DNA from: Robiginitomaculum sp.
GTDB lineage: Bacteria > Pseudomonadota > Alphaproteobacteria > Caulobacterales > Maricaulaceae
NCBI GenBank assembly: GCA_002733905.1
Contig: NVXK01000008.1
Location: forward strand, 30,267 to 94,266
Direction of reading: 5' to 3'
Length of the DNA: 64,000 bases
In this document: positions 9,431 to 18,925 of the stretch, one piece after another
Numbering within the stretch: the first letter of the stretch is position 1
Layout: every line of letters begins with the position of its first letter
Position numbers and translations under genes: made by a program
The notes under the pieces: model-generated
Database searches by the model: none
What the model was told of the DNA's origin: nothing
Seen by the model: the letters and a program-made list of their open reading frames with translations, nothing else

Positions 9431-10766
9431 TTATGATTATGACTTATTCGTTATAGGTGCTGGTTCTGGCGGCGTGCGTTCAGCGCGTTTGGCCGCGAGC
9501 CTTGGTAAAAAAGTTGCTGTCGCCGAAGAATTTCGCGCAGGTGGCACATGCGTTATTCGCGGCTGTGTACCCAAAAAATACCTTGTTTACGGCGCAGAAT
9601 TTGGCAAAGCGATTAAAGAATCTTCTGGTTATGGCTGGACAGTTAAGGGCGCGCGTTTTGATTGGGGCACGCTTCGTGATCAAATTCAAAACGAGTTAAG
9701 CCGTTTATCGGCAATCTACGAAGGTGTGCTTGAGCGTAACGGCGCGGAATATTTTGCAGAGCGTGCGGAACTGATTGGCCCCCATACTTTGAAGCTTTCA
9801 AAGTCGGGACGTGAAATCACGGCCAAGCATATTCTTATCGCGACGGGTGGTACGCCGTTCGTGCCCGAAATGACGGGTAAAGAATTTGCGATTACCTCTG
9901 ATGATGCTTTCTTGCTTGATACATTGCCAGAGCGCGTAATGGTGATTGGCGGCGGGTATATTGCCAGTGAATTTGCAGGCATTTTTGCAGGTCTTGGCGC
10001 AAAAACCATGCAGGTTTATCGTGGTGATAAATTGCTACGCGGTTTTGATGAAGAAGTTCGTGAGGCGGTTGGTGAAGGCCAAGTCCGTAATGGTATTGAT
10101 CTGAAATTTGGACAATCTCCAGTGTCTATTAAAAAAATTGGCAATGGCTATAAAGTGACATTTGATGATGGTTCACAAGTCGGCACTGACCTTATTATGA
10201 TGGCGACAGGGCGTATGCCAAATACGCAAGGCCTTGGCCTCGAAAAAGCAGGCGTGAAATTGGACAAAAATGGTGCGGTTATTGTTGATGCTTATTCAAA
10301 ATCAAATGTGAAACATATTTACGCGGTTGGTGATGTGACAAACCGTGTGAACCTTACCCCTGTTGCTATTCGTGAAGGTGCGGCGTTTGTCGAGACTGTT
10401 TATAAAGATAATCCGACCGCTTATGATCATTCCGATATTGCCAGCGCCGTATTTACAATGCCACCAGTGGGCGTTGTTGGCTTAAGCGAGGAACAAGCGA
10501 ACGCAGAATATAAGAGCATTAAAGTCTATAAAACGGGTTTCCGTCCGATGAAAAATATTCTTTCAGGTTCGGAACATCGTTGCTTTATGAAGCTAATTAC
10601 CACAGGTAAACGTGAAAAAGTTATTGGTGTTCATATTGTCGGCGATTATGCAGGCGAAATCATCCAAGCTGTTGGTATTGCCGTCAAAGCAGGGATTACG
10701 AAAGCACAATTTGATGCTACTTGTGCGGTTCACCCGACATTAGCTGAGGAATTGGTGACGCTGTAG
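9423..10766 (+). CDS. gor: Glutathione-disulfide reductase
   Basis: FVIGAGSGGVRSARLAA, GGTCVIRGCVPKKYLVY redox motif, ATGRMPNT, C-terminal HPTLAEELVTL; GTG start overlapping the rpiA stop. Confidence 0.95.
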   Translation: MSNYDYDLFVIGAGSGGVRSARLAASLGKKVAVAEEFRAGGTCVIRGCVPKKYLVYGAEFGKAIKESSGYGWTVKGARFDWGTLRDQIQNELSRLSAIYEGVLERNGAEYFAERAELIGPHTLKLSKSGREITAKHILIATGGTPFVPEMTGKEFAITSDDAFLLDTLPERVMVIGGGYIASEFAGIFAGLGAKTMQVYRGDKLLRGFDEEVREAVGEGQVRNGIDLKFGQSPVSIKKIGNGYKVTFDDGSQVGTDLIMMATGRMPNTQGLGLEKAGVKLDKNGAVIVDAYSKSNVKHIYAVGDVTNRVNLTPVAIREGAAFVETVYKDNPTAYDHSDIASAVFTMPPVGVVGLSEEQANAEYKSIKVYKTGFRPMKNILSGSEHRCFMKLITTGKREKVIGVHIVGDYAGEIIQAVGIAVKAGITKAQFDATCAVHPTLAEELVTL

Positions 10767-10767
10767 A

Positions 10768-11190
10768 ATGAATTTTTCATTGGTTAATTTTTTAATTTAT
10801 ATATTTTATTTCTTTTTAGGGTTAGCCACAGCACTTGTTGTGTTTAGGTTGGGAACACCACTTGCTCTCGGATTAATAGGTCCGCAATCCTCACAGGAAT
10901 ATGTGGATGTTATAACTGCGACGGGTGCGTTTGCGCGTGTGAGTTTTCCGGCACTTATGGTTTTGTCTTATCCCGTTTATTTTATATCTACAAAGTATGT
11001 GTCAGCACCTAGTTATGTCGTTTTGTTAGTTTTTATCATAATTTTGTACTTAACAAGGGCTGTCAATTTTGAAGGACAAATTTATCTGGATGGGTTGAAG
11101 TTTTTGTCCTTGGTTGGTTTTTTTGTTATTGCTATAATTTGTCCCAGATATGGCTTGAGGCCAAATTCTGGGACAAAAACTAATTTTTGA
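10768..11190 (+). CDS. Hypothetical membrane protein
   Basis: 140 aa hydrophobic ORF directly after gor; several predicted TM segments. Confidence 0.6.
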   Translation: MNFSLVNFLIYIFYFFLGLATALVVFRLGTPLALGLIGPQSSQEYVDVITATGAFARVSFPALMVLSYPVYFISTKYVSAPSYVVLLVFIIILYLTRAVNFEGQIYLDGLKFLSLVGFFVIAIICPRYGLRPNSGTKTNF

Positions 11191-11191
11191 A

Positions 11192-11848
11192 TTAGGTTGA
11201 AATTCCACCAACAGACGCCACTGTACCAATCGCAAGTAAAAACTGCCCACCCGCGTAAAGCACCCAGTTGATTTCTTTGGCGGCCCAGAATTTGTGTTTA
11301 AACTTCTCGATAGAGAGAACCACGTCTGAGGCCATAAACAGAAATGCACCGAGAGGGACGAGGGGGGAGATGGCTGTCGTGTTGAAAGCCGTAACTCCCA
11401 TCATGCCGATTACGATCGTGTAAAGAGCTGTTGGGATAACGAGGTCTTTGTCGAGGGAAGGGCGTGTCCAAAGATAGTAGGCGAGGCTAGAGATGATAAC
11501 AGCCGCGCAGATGATATAATTTGTAGATGTGAAATCTGCCAAGGATATCATTATTGGCCAGAGATGGACAATGAAAGCGACATGGGCTGCAAAGAATGCA
11601 AACAGGCCAGGGGTGAAGCCTTTGTCATCAGGTATGTCGATGAAAAAATCCCCGAGTGCAGAAAGTATAAAGCCTAGCGCCATAATGTAGAGAGGTGTAT
11701 TTGGGGTGATAAAACAGTAGGCTGCGAGCATTACGGCCATGATTGTTTTGATAAAAGGCCGAATGGCATAATAGCCACGTAACCGCATAAGCGGAAAAAT
11801 AATGGCACCAAAAAGTGCCGCATATAACCAGATTGAGTGAAATTGCAT
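11192..11848 (-). CDS. Lysoplasmalogenase / YhhN family membrane protein
   Basis: 218 aa multi-TM protein with SALGDFFID and SDVVLSIEKF motifs. Confidence 0.8.
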   Translation of the reverse strand: MQFHSIWLYAALFGAIIFPLMRLRGYYAIRPFIKTIMAVMLAAYCFITPNTPLYIMALGFILSALGDFFIDIPDDKGFTPGLFAFFAAHVAFIVHLWPIMISLADFTSTNYIICAAVIISSLAYYLWTRPSLDKDLVIPTALYTIVIGMMGVTAFNTTAISPLVPLGAFLFMASDVVLSIEKFKHKFWAAKEINWVLYAGGQFLLAIGTVASVGGIST

Positions 11849-11995
11849 GTTTGCCTCGTATTTTTTACCAATTGAACCACATTTTCAGGCAAAATTTTCT
11901 TTTTTTGCTTGAACTTTGGACAGTATGAGCGCTTTTATGCTTTCTTGTCTACCCCAATATCCAACTTCATAGGGTAGAAGAATAGGAATAAGCAT

Positions 11996-13384
11996 ATGAG
12001 CAATTTGTCTCAAAAATGGTCCCCGTCGAGCTGGCGTTCAAAACCTGCAAAACACATCCCGGAAGATTATCCAAATCCTCAACATCTGGCAGATGTTGAG
12101 AAGACGTTGAGTGGTTATCCACCTTTGGTATTTGCAGGGGAATGCCGAAGTTTGAAAGAGCGTCTTGGTGATGTGGCTATGGGGAAAGCCTTTTTGATGC
12201 AGGGCGGCGATTGCGCGGAAAGCTTCCGTGAGTTCCATCCTGATAATTTACGCGACATGTTTCGTGTGATGATGCAAATGGCTGTTGTGTTGACATATGG
12301 CGGTGGCAAGCCCGTTATTAAAGTTGGCCGTATTGCAGGGCAATTTGCCAAGCCGCGTAGCTCTCCCGTAGAAGTTCGCGATGGGGTGACTTTGCCGAGC
12401 TATCGTGGTGATAATATCAATGGTATGGAGTTTACGCCAGAGGCACGTATTCCAGATCCCGAACGTTTGATGAAGGCCTATGGGCAGGCGGCATCTACGC
12501 TGAATCTGTTACGGGCGTTTTCGACGGGTGGGTATGCCAATTTGCGTAATATCCATAAATGGACTTTGGGGTTTGTTGGAAACTCCGAACAGACAAAGCG
12601 CTATCAAGATCTTTGCGATAAAATTACCGATGCTATGGACTTTATGGAAGCGTGTGGTGTTACGCCGCAAAGCACGCCGCAAATGGCCTCTACGGAGTAT
12701 TATACAAGTCATGAGGGGCTATTGCTCGGCTATGAGCAGGCAATGACCCGCATCGATAGTACAACAGGGCGTTGGTATGATACATCTGCACATATGTTGT
12801 GGATCGGTAATCGTACACGTGATCTTGACGGGGCGCATATCGAGTTTTTGAAGGGTGTTGAAAATCCTTTGGCTGTTAAGATTGGCCCTGAATTACAGCC
12901 TGATGAGTTGATGCGCCTTATTGACGTGCTTAATCCAGAGAATGTACCAGGTCGTTTGACGCTTATTGCCCGTTATGGTCATGACAAGGTTGGTGCTGAA
13001 TTGCCTACACTTGCGAGAGCTGTAAAGAAAGAAGGTCGTCATGTTGTATGGTCTTGTGATCCAATGCACGGGAATACGCGCAAAACAGATTCTGGATATA
13101 AAACACGCCCATTTGACTGGATTTTATCCGAAGTGAAATCGTTTATGCAAGTTTTGCATTCCGAAAATTGCTGGCCGGGTGGTGTGCATTTCGAAATGAC
13201 GGGTCAAAATGTAACGGAGTGTATTGGCGGTGCCAAAGCGGTACGTGAAGAAGATTTGTCATCTCGCTATCATACCCATTGTGATCCACGTTTAAATGCA
13301 GATCAGGCATTGGAACTCGCATTTTTGATTGCCGAAGAATTACGGGCAAACCGCATTGAAGAACCTGCGGCGATCGCTGTTTAA
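11996..13384 (+). CDS. aroG: Class II 3-deoxy-7-phosphoheptulonate synthase (DAHP synthase)
   Basis: [68 protein letters not shown]. Confidence 0.95.
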   Translation: MSNLSQKWSPSSWRSKPAKHIPEDYPNPQHLADVEKTLSGYPPLVFAGECRSLKERLGDVAMGKAFLMQGGDCAESFREFHPDNLRDMFRVMMQMAVVLTYGGGKPVIKVGRIAGQFAKPRSSPVEVRDGVTLPSYRGDNINGMEFTPEARIPDPERLMKAYGQAASTLNLLRAFSTGGYANLRNIHKWTLGFVGNSEQTKRYQDLCDKITDAMDFMEACGVTPQSTPQMASTEYYTSHEGLLLGYEQAMTRIDSTTGRWYDTSAHMLWIGNRTRDLDGAHIEFLKGVENPLAVKIGPELQPDELMRLIDVLNPENVPGRLTLIARYGHDKVGAELPTLARAVKKEGRHVVWSCDPMHGNTRKTDSGYKTRPFDWILSEVKSFMQVLHSENCWPGGVHFEMTGQNVTECIGGAKAVREEDLSSRYHTHCDPRLNADQALELAFLIAEELRANRIEEPAAIAV

Positions 13385-13428
13385 TAAAAAAATGCCGTCG
13401 TTTGAAGTAAAGTGACTGCACCGTAAAA

Positions 13429-13462
13429 TATCGTGGCTATGCTTTTAAGCATAGCCACGATA
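13429..13462. terminator. Long perfect hairpin, possible bidirectional terminator between the DAHP synthase and tadG-like genes
   Basis: TATCGTGGCTATGC-TTTTAA-GCATAGCCACGATA, 14-bp perfect stem; U-richer flank on the minus strand (TTTTAC). Confidence 0.55.
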
Positions 13463-13536
13463 AATTCGCGAATAAGAGGCGCTTGAGTGATGTTGCCATC
13501 ACGACAAGTGCTCATCTTTAAACCTTATTTTTTACA

Positions 13537-14817
13537 TTAATGTGAAATACGAAGATCTGTTGCTTTTACGCCGATCTCTTTTACAGCCTTGATAATATCA
13601 CTGGCGTTTGTGACCGTGTAATAATGGTCGGCATCCGTTGCACAAGCTTTCATGGTTGCGAGTGCGTGTGGTTGTACGTTTACACCAATGATATGCATTT
13701 GAATACCGTCAGCTTTCATCGCGTCGCAGACAAAGGCCAGATTCTCAAAGCCTTCGGGTGTACCAAGGTTCCAACCCCATGGTTTCCGAGCTGCAACTGG
13801 TAGAACTTCACCCTCATAAGCGGTGGAATACCCATCGGTTAAAAATACGGCAATCTTGGTCACGTTCTTTTTCTTAGGCCATGCGCCTCGTGCAATGCTA
13901 TTTCTCCAGTTGTTAGATAACATGCGATGGCCCCATGCCAAACCAACGTCAAAACGCCCAGTACCTGCAGGGCGAATTTCATTAATCGCTCTTTTTAGCT
14001 TCGTGATATTCGTTGTCGGGTAGACGATTGATACGGTCGGGCAGCCTTTTACATAGCCATATGTACCTACAGTCGATGGTATAAAGGGGAGCTTTTTAGG
14101 TGTTTTTTTCGTTAATCTATTGGCGCTGCTACCAATGGTTTCCCCTCTGGGTTCGACACAGCCTTTGTAGTTTGAGGATGCGGCAGGGCTGGCAAGATAG
14201 CTGTTGTCAATCCAGTTGTAAGCCTTAGCTCCCAAATTGACGCGATCACCAAATGGCACTAATGAAGCCTTGAATGCACTCGGGTCACCCGCATCTTTTT
14301 CTAGCTTAATCATCAAGTCTTCAAGTGCATTGACTACGTCGCTCCAACTTGACCCAAATGTCGCCATGGAATTTGTTGTATCGAGTATGAATGCAATTTC
14401 GACTGGGCCACCGCTCACTGTTTTCCTTACTTCCGAGACAGCCTTAATCTTTAGCGTATTTTTGCCTACTATGCCCATTATTATCGTGTTGATTTCCGCA
14501 TTGGTTTTTACTCTGACGGTGCCATTTTTGGTTTCACGTAGTTTGACCCTAAGTACATTGAGGTCGAAATTCGCATCAAAAGTTGTTTCAATAAACTCTT
14601 TGGCAATTTTTCTTTTTTGCTTGGGCTTTAATGTATGGTCTCTAGCGGCCGCGAGCGCGGCACTATCGGTTAAATCCTGTAAGTAAAGTTCTGCGCGGTA
14701 GGCCCGGTTGATGTCAATTGCGGCACCAACGGTAACCACAAGCGACATCGACCCAATCGCAAATACCATGGCAAGTCCGCCCTGTATGTCTTTTGTAAAT
14801 TTGTTAAATAGTTTCAT
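13537..14817 (-). CDS. TadG-like pilus assembly protein with von Willebrand factor A (vWA) domain
   Basis: N-terminal MKLFNKFTKDIQGGLAMVFAIGSMSLVVTVGAAIDINRAYRAELYLQDLTDSAALAAARD (TadE/G-like), vWA FILDTTNSMATFG and FLTDGYS; start set at ATG 14817. Confidence 0.85.
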   Translation of the reverse strand: MKLFNKFTKDIQGGLAMVFAIGSMSLVVTVGAAIDINRAYRAELYLQDLTDSAALAAARDHTLKPKQKRKIAKEFIETTFDANFDLNVLRVKLRETKNGTVRVKTNAEINTIIMGIVGKNTLKIKAVSEVRKTVSGGPVEIAFILDTTNSMATFGSSWSDVVNALEDLMIKLEKDAGDPSAFKASLVPFGDRVNLGAKAYNWIDNSYLASPAASSNYKGCVEPRGETIGSSANRLTKKTPKKLPFIPSTVGTYGYVKGCPTVSIVYPTTNITKLKRAINEIRPAGTGRFDVGLAWGHRMLSNNWRNSIARGAWPKKKNVTKIAVFLTDGYSTAYEGEVLPVAARKPWGWNLGTPEGFENLAFVCDAMKADGIQMHIIGVNVQPHALATMKACATDADHYYTVTNASDIIKAVKEIGVKATDLRISH

Positions 14818-14950
14818 CCTACATTCCCCGATTATGACAGTGCACGTATAGGGAGAAGTATTTAAAATCACTTTAAAAAATATAGTCAAGAATATCTTAC
14901 CGTTTGATTACATCAAGTAATACGGGGGGGGGGGGCATTTCTTATGTGGG

Positions 14951-15055
14951 TTGTGATCCACGCTTATATGCAGAACAGGCATTGGAATTTGCATTCTTGA
15001 TTGTAGAAGAATTACGGAAACCTGTATTGAAAAACCTGCGGTGTTTCCTGTTTAA
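14951..15055 (+). pseudogene. Decayed duplicate of the 3' end of the class II DAHP synthase gene
   Basis: TGTGATCCACGCTTATATGCAGAACAGGCATTGGAATTTGCATTCTTGATTGTAGAAGAATTACGG..CTGTTTAA aligns with 13279-13384; reads CDPRLYAEQALEFAFLIVEELR, then a frameshift. Confidence 0.85.
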
Positions 15056-15074
15056 ACAAGAAATTTTGACATAA

Positions 15075-15109
15075 AAAAAGCCGCTTCTGGAATACAGAAG
15101 CGGCTTTTT
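15075..15109. terminator. Bidirectional rho-independent terminator
   Basis: AAAAAGCCGCTTCTG-GAATA-CAGAAGCGGCTTTTT perfect stem with A/T tails on both sides. Confidence 0.85.
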
Positions 15110-15121
15110 AGCTTATTACTT

Positions 15122-15394
15122 TTAACCTAAAAGGTCTTTAAGTGCAGCAGATGGCTTGAACTGAGTAGATGTTTTTTCTTTACTCATCATCATTTTACCT
15201 GTTGCAGGATTGCGCATCTCACGTGATGGGCGATGTTTTGCGATAAATTTACCAAAACCAGGCATGTTGATTTCATTACCAGCTTTAAGTTGGCTAACGA
15301 TTGTACCTGTAAATGCTTCTACAAATTCACCTGCTTGTGCGTGTGTGGTTCCGCAAGCTTCTGCAAGTGCCCCGATAAGTTCTTTCTTATTCAT
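15122..15394 (-). CDS. hup: HU family DNA-binding protein
   Basis: MNKKELIGALAE..INMPGFGKFIAKHRPSREMRNPATGK. Confidence 0.95.
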   Translation of the reverse strand: MNKKELIGALAEACGTTHAQAGEFVEAFTGTIVSQLKAGNEINMPGFGKFIAKHRPSREMRNPATGKMMMSKEKTSTQFKPSAALKDLLG

Positions 15395-15470
15395 GGGTTT
15401 CTCCCTAAATTGTTCGTATTCCGCCCAGAACAGGCAGAATCATTGCAGACACATTGAAAGCCTTTAAACC

Positions 15471-15485
15471 TTAACGCAAGGTTAA
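15471..15485. promoter_or_regulatory. CtrA-type box TTAA-N7-TTAA upstream of HU gene
   Basis: TTAACGCAAGGTTAA; GAATC (GANTC, CcrM-type) at 15437-15441 nearby. Confidence 0.45.
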
Positions 15486-15516
15486 TTCGCGCAAAACTGC
15501 GCGTAATACCGTAGTT

Positions 15517-16536
15517 TTATGTGAGCTTTACCAACATTTTGCCTTGTTTGTTACCGTCAAACAAGCGCATGAAGGCTTCGCCAGCATTTTCAATGCCTTC
15601 GAGTATTGTTTCTTGCTGTACAAGTTTTCCTGACGCCATGAGTGGGCCGAGTTTTGAAAAGTATTCTGGGGCGCAATCTTGGTGATTTGAAACGATAAAC
15701 CCTTGTAATTTAAGAGATTTTCCGATGATCATTACGAGGTTATTTGGGCCGGGGGTTGGGGCTTCATTATTGTATTGTGAAATCATCCCGCAAGCAGCGA
15801 TCCGTCCAAACATGTTCATATTATTGAGAGCGGCTTCGAGCATGTCACCGCCAACATTTTCAAAATATACGTCAATGCCTTGCGGGGCGGCTTTTTTGAT
15901 GGCTTTTGTAAGGTTTCCTGCCGTTTTGTAGTTAATTGCATGATCAACGCCATGTGATTCGAGCCATTTACACTTTTCATCTGACCCTGCGAGGCCAATT
16001 ACAGTCGCGCCGTCGGCCTTTGCGAGTTGACAAACTGTCGACCCAACTGCGCCCGCTGCACCTGATACAAGCACTGTTTCACCACTCTTGTACTCTCCGA
16101 CTTTATAAAGCCCTGCATATGCGGTGAGGCCCGGCATGCCTGCAACGCCAAGAAAAGCCTGTGCAGGGATCATATTGACATCAAGCTTTTGAAGCATTGA
16201 TTTTTTTAATGTGTCAACAGGCGCGGTAAAAGTTTCGCGCCAGCCCAGCATCGTCATAATCCAGTCACCGACTTTATAGTCAGGATGACCCGAATGGGTG
16301 ATTTGACCAACAGCGCCGCCTTCCATAGGTTGGCCGAGTTCAAACGGGGCGATATAGGTTTTGATGCCTGTCATACGACCGCGCATATAAGGGTCAACAC
16401 TCATCCAATGATTTTGAACGGTAATTTCACCTTTGCCTGCGGGCTTGATTTCTGTTGTTGTCATTAAAAAATCATCAGAAGTCGGTGTACCTTTTGGATA
16501 TTGTTTGAGACACATATTGCGGGATGTTATAGTCAT
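15517..16536 (-). CDS. NADP-dependent oxidoreductase, MDR/leukotriene B4 12-hydroxydehydrogenase (CurA-like) family
   Basis: MSVDPYMRGRM, AGAVGSTVCQLAKADGATVIGLAGSDEKC, YFENVGGDMLEAAL, GKMLVKL. Confidence 0.9.
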   Translation of the reverse strand: MTITSRNMCLKQYPKGTPTSDDFLMTTTEIKPAGKGEITVQNHWMSVDPYMRGRMTGIKTYIAPFELGQPMEGGAVGQITHSGHPDYKVGDWIMTMLGWRETFTAPVDTLKKSMLQKLDVNMIPAQAFLGVAGMPGLTAYAGLYKVGEYKSGETVLVSGAAGAVGSTVCQLAKADGATVIGLAGSDEKCKWLESHGVDHAINYKTAGNLTKAIKKAAPQGIDVYFENVGGDMLEAALNNMNMFGRIAACGMISQYNNEAPTPGPNNLVMIIGKSLKLQGFIVSNHQDCAPEYFSKLGPLMASGKLVQQETILEGIENAGEAFMRLFDGNKQGKMLVKLT

Positions 16537-16685
16537 GATCGAATCCTTGTTGTTGTTATTCAATTTTTTGCATATAGTATTAAACAACACTTGAATAGTC
16601 TATACGAATAGAGGCGTGTCTCGACTAAGTATAAATAACGTGCATGTATAAGCGCGTGAGGCAAAAGTGGAAAATGTGAGGTCAT

Positions 16686-17600
16686 ATGTCTGATAGTTTG
16701 AAAATTGGCGTTATTGGTGCAGGTGTGTTTGGTAATTTTCATGCTGGGAAATGTGCTGCCCATCCTAGGCATGATTTTATTGGCATATTTGACCCAAACC
16801 ATGAGCGTGTTCGAGAAGCGGCCAAAAGGCATAAAACCCGCGCTTTTGATAATTGTAATGCATTGCTGTCTGGTGTCGACGCGGTGATTGTTGCGTGTCC
16901 TGCGGAACATCATGGGCCAATTGCGCTGGCTGCATTACGGGCAGGTCGGCATGTTCTGGTAGAGAAACCGATTGCAAATACGATTGTGACTGCACAAGCC
17001 ATGGTCGATTTAGCCGAGAAAGAAAAACTGGTTTTACAGGTTGGTCATCAAGAACGCTTTGTTGGTCGTGCCATTGGTTTGGACAAAGCGCCAGAGCGCC
17101 CCATGCACATCACGGCCACTCGTTTTGGGCCTATGTCGGATCGGGGGACGGATGTGTCTGTTACGCTTGATTTAATGATCCATGATTTTGATATGGCGGC
17201 GTGGCTTATTGGTGGGAAACCGATAAGTCTGCGAAGTGAGACTATGATTGTATATTCTGACCATGCTGATGCAGCTCGTGTCGAGATGACGTATGAAGGT
17301 GGCCGTACGGTCACGCTTGAGGCCAGTCGTGCTGAGCAGGCACGAGAGCGGATTATGCATATTGTTTATCCTGACGGAGAACTTCGCATCGATTTCGTCA
17401 ATAAGACGTTTGAAGATACGACTGGTTATGGTTTTAACCCCAATTTTTCCGAAGAGGTTTTTGCGAAAGATAGTCTTGGCTCTGCGGTGAATGCATTTAC
17501 AGAATCAATTTTAGACGGCGCACCTGTCGCGATACCGGGGCAGGTTGGTCTGGATGCATTAGAGCTTGCGATACGTGTTGACGCACAAAATAAAAAATAA
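16686..17600 (+). CDS. Gfo/Idh/MocA family oxidoreductase
   Basis: IGVIGAGVFGNFHAGKCAAHP, AGRHVLVEKPIA, DLMIHDFDMAAWL. Confidence 0.9.
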   Translation: MSDSLKIGVIGAGVFGNFHAGKCAAHPRHDFIGIFDPNHERVREAAKRHKTRAFDNCNALLSGVDAVIVACPAEHHGPIALAALRAGRHVLVEKPIANTIVTAQAMVDLAEKEKLVLQVGHQERFVGRAIGLDKAPERPMHITATRFGPMSDRGTDVSVTLDLMIHDFDMAAWLIGGKPISLRSETMIVYSDHADAARVEMTYEGGRTVTLEASRAEQARERIMHIVYPDGELRIDFVNKTFEDTTGYGFNPNFSEEVFAKDSLGSAVNAFTESILDGAPVAIPGQVGLDALELAIRVDAQNKK

Positions 17601-17631
17601 ACAAAAAAATAAATAAAAAAATAAAAAAGGG

Positions 17632-18870
17632 ATGATTATGGGACGGTTACTGAAAAAACTAGGTTTAGGGCTATTGTTGGCAATATTGGTTGTTGGGGCA
17701 TTGAACTTTAAAAGCCTGCAGCGGCTTGTGCGTGTGAATGCAATGTTTGACGCGGATGAAATTGTTTATAATTTCTCTCATTTACACGAGCTTATGCAGT
17801 CCACTGAACTTGTGGCAAGCGGTACGCCGCATATCTGGCCTGTTGATATACAGCCGCTTCCTGAAACCTATGTTACGCATGGGGATACTAAAAATGTTGC
17901 AGCCGCCTTGGAAAACCTACAAACGACAGCTCTGGTCGTGGTCAAAGACGGGACGATTATTTTTGAAGATTACTATAAAGGGACGCAGGCGGACGATTTA
18001 CGCATTTCGTGGTCAATGAGTAAATCCTTTGTGTCTGCGTTGACGGGCTTGGCCATCGCCAATGGTGATATTGCAGATATCAACGACCCTGTAACTAAAT
18101 ATGTGCCAATGCTTGCCAAGTCTGGGTATAATGATGTGCCTCTTGTCGATGTTATGAATATGGCCAGTGGCGTGAAATTCAATGAAGATTATTTGGACTT
18201 TAATTCTGACATTAATAAAATGGGGCGGGTGCTTGCTCTTGGTGGTTCTCTTGATAAATTTTCTGCCTCGATTGTAGAAACCAACCGAGCATCAGGTGAA
18301 GCATGGCAATATGTTTCTATAGATACTCATGTGATCTCTATGGTTTTACGTGCGGCAACGGGTGAGACCTTGCAAGACTATTTTGTCGAGAACCTTTGGT
18401 CGAAAATTGGCGCGAGTGCCAATGCCTATTATCTTGAAGATAAAAAAGGGAATGCCTTTGCGCTTGGAGGCCTCATGGTGCGTACACGTGATTACGCTTT
18501 GTTTGGTGAGTTGTTCCGTAATGGTGGTAAACGCGGCGATGTACAAATCATCCCAGCGGATTGGGTAGCCCAATCTACCGCGCAATCCGCGCCTCCGCCT
18601 GCTGGGGGAAATGCAGAGGACCACGCTAAGGGTGAAATGTATGGTTATCAATGGTGGCTCCCTTCAAATTCCGATGGAGAGTTTTTTGCTGTTGGCATCT
18701 ATGGCCAATTTATTTACATCAACCCGAAAGCGGGTATTGTGATTGCTAAAAATGCTGCACACCGTGAATTCATGGAAGCTGGCGAATATGGAGATGGATC
18801 TCATAAGACAAATATGGATTTATTTCGTGCTATCGCAGAACATTATAGTGATTGGGAAACCTCGCAATGA
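17632..18870 (+). CDS. Serine hydrolase, beta-lactamase/class C PBP family
   Basis: SxxK motif in ISWSMSKSFVSALTG; YVSIDTHVISMVLRAATGETLQDYF; N-terminal TM. Confidence 0.85.
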   Translation: MIMGRLLKKLGLGLLLAILVVGALNFKSLQRLVRVNAMFDADEIVYNFSHLHELMQSTELVASGTPHIWPVDIQPLPETYVTHGDTKNVAAALENLQTTALVVVKDGTIIFEDYYKGTQADDLRISWSMSKSFVSALTGLAIANGDIADINDPVTKYVPMLAKSGYNDVPLVDVMNMASGVKFNEDYLDFNSDINKMGRVLALGGSLDKFSASIVETNRASGEAWQYVSIDTHVISMVLRAATGETLQDYFVENLWSKIGASANAYYLEDKKGNAFALGGLMVRTRDYALFGELFRNGGKRGDVQIIPADWVAQSTAQSAPPPAGGNAEDHAKGEMYGYQWWLPSNSDGEFFAVGIYGQFIYINPKAGIVIAKNAAHREFMEAGEYGDGSHKTNMDLFRAIAEHYSDWETSQ

Positions 18871-18925
18871 AGATTGCTTTTGCTAAATAAAATGAAGAAA
18901 TGAAAACTTAGTCGCGCGTTTATTA

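Noticed and set aside
14922-14938. Minus-strand ATG followed by the poly-C tract as a contingency start codon for tadG
   Set aside because: All three frames created by tract-length change terminate within about 13 codons, before reaching the tadG reading frame.
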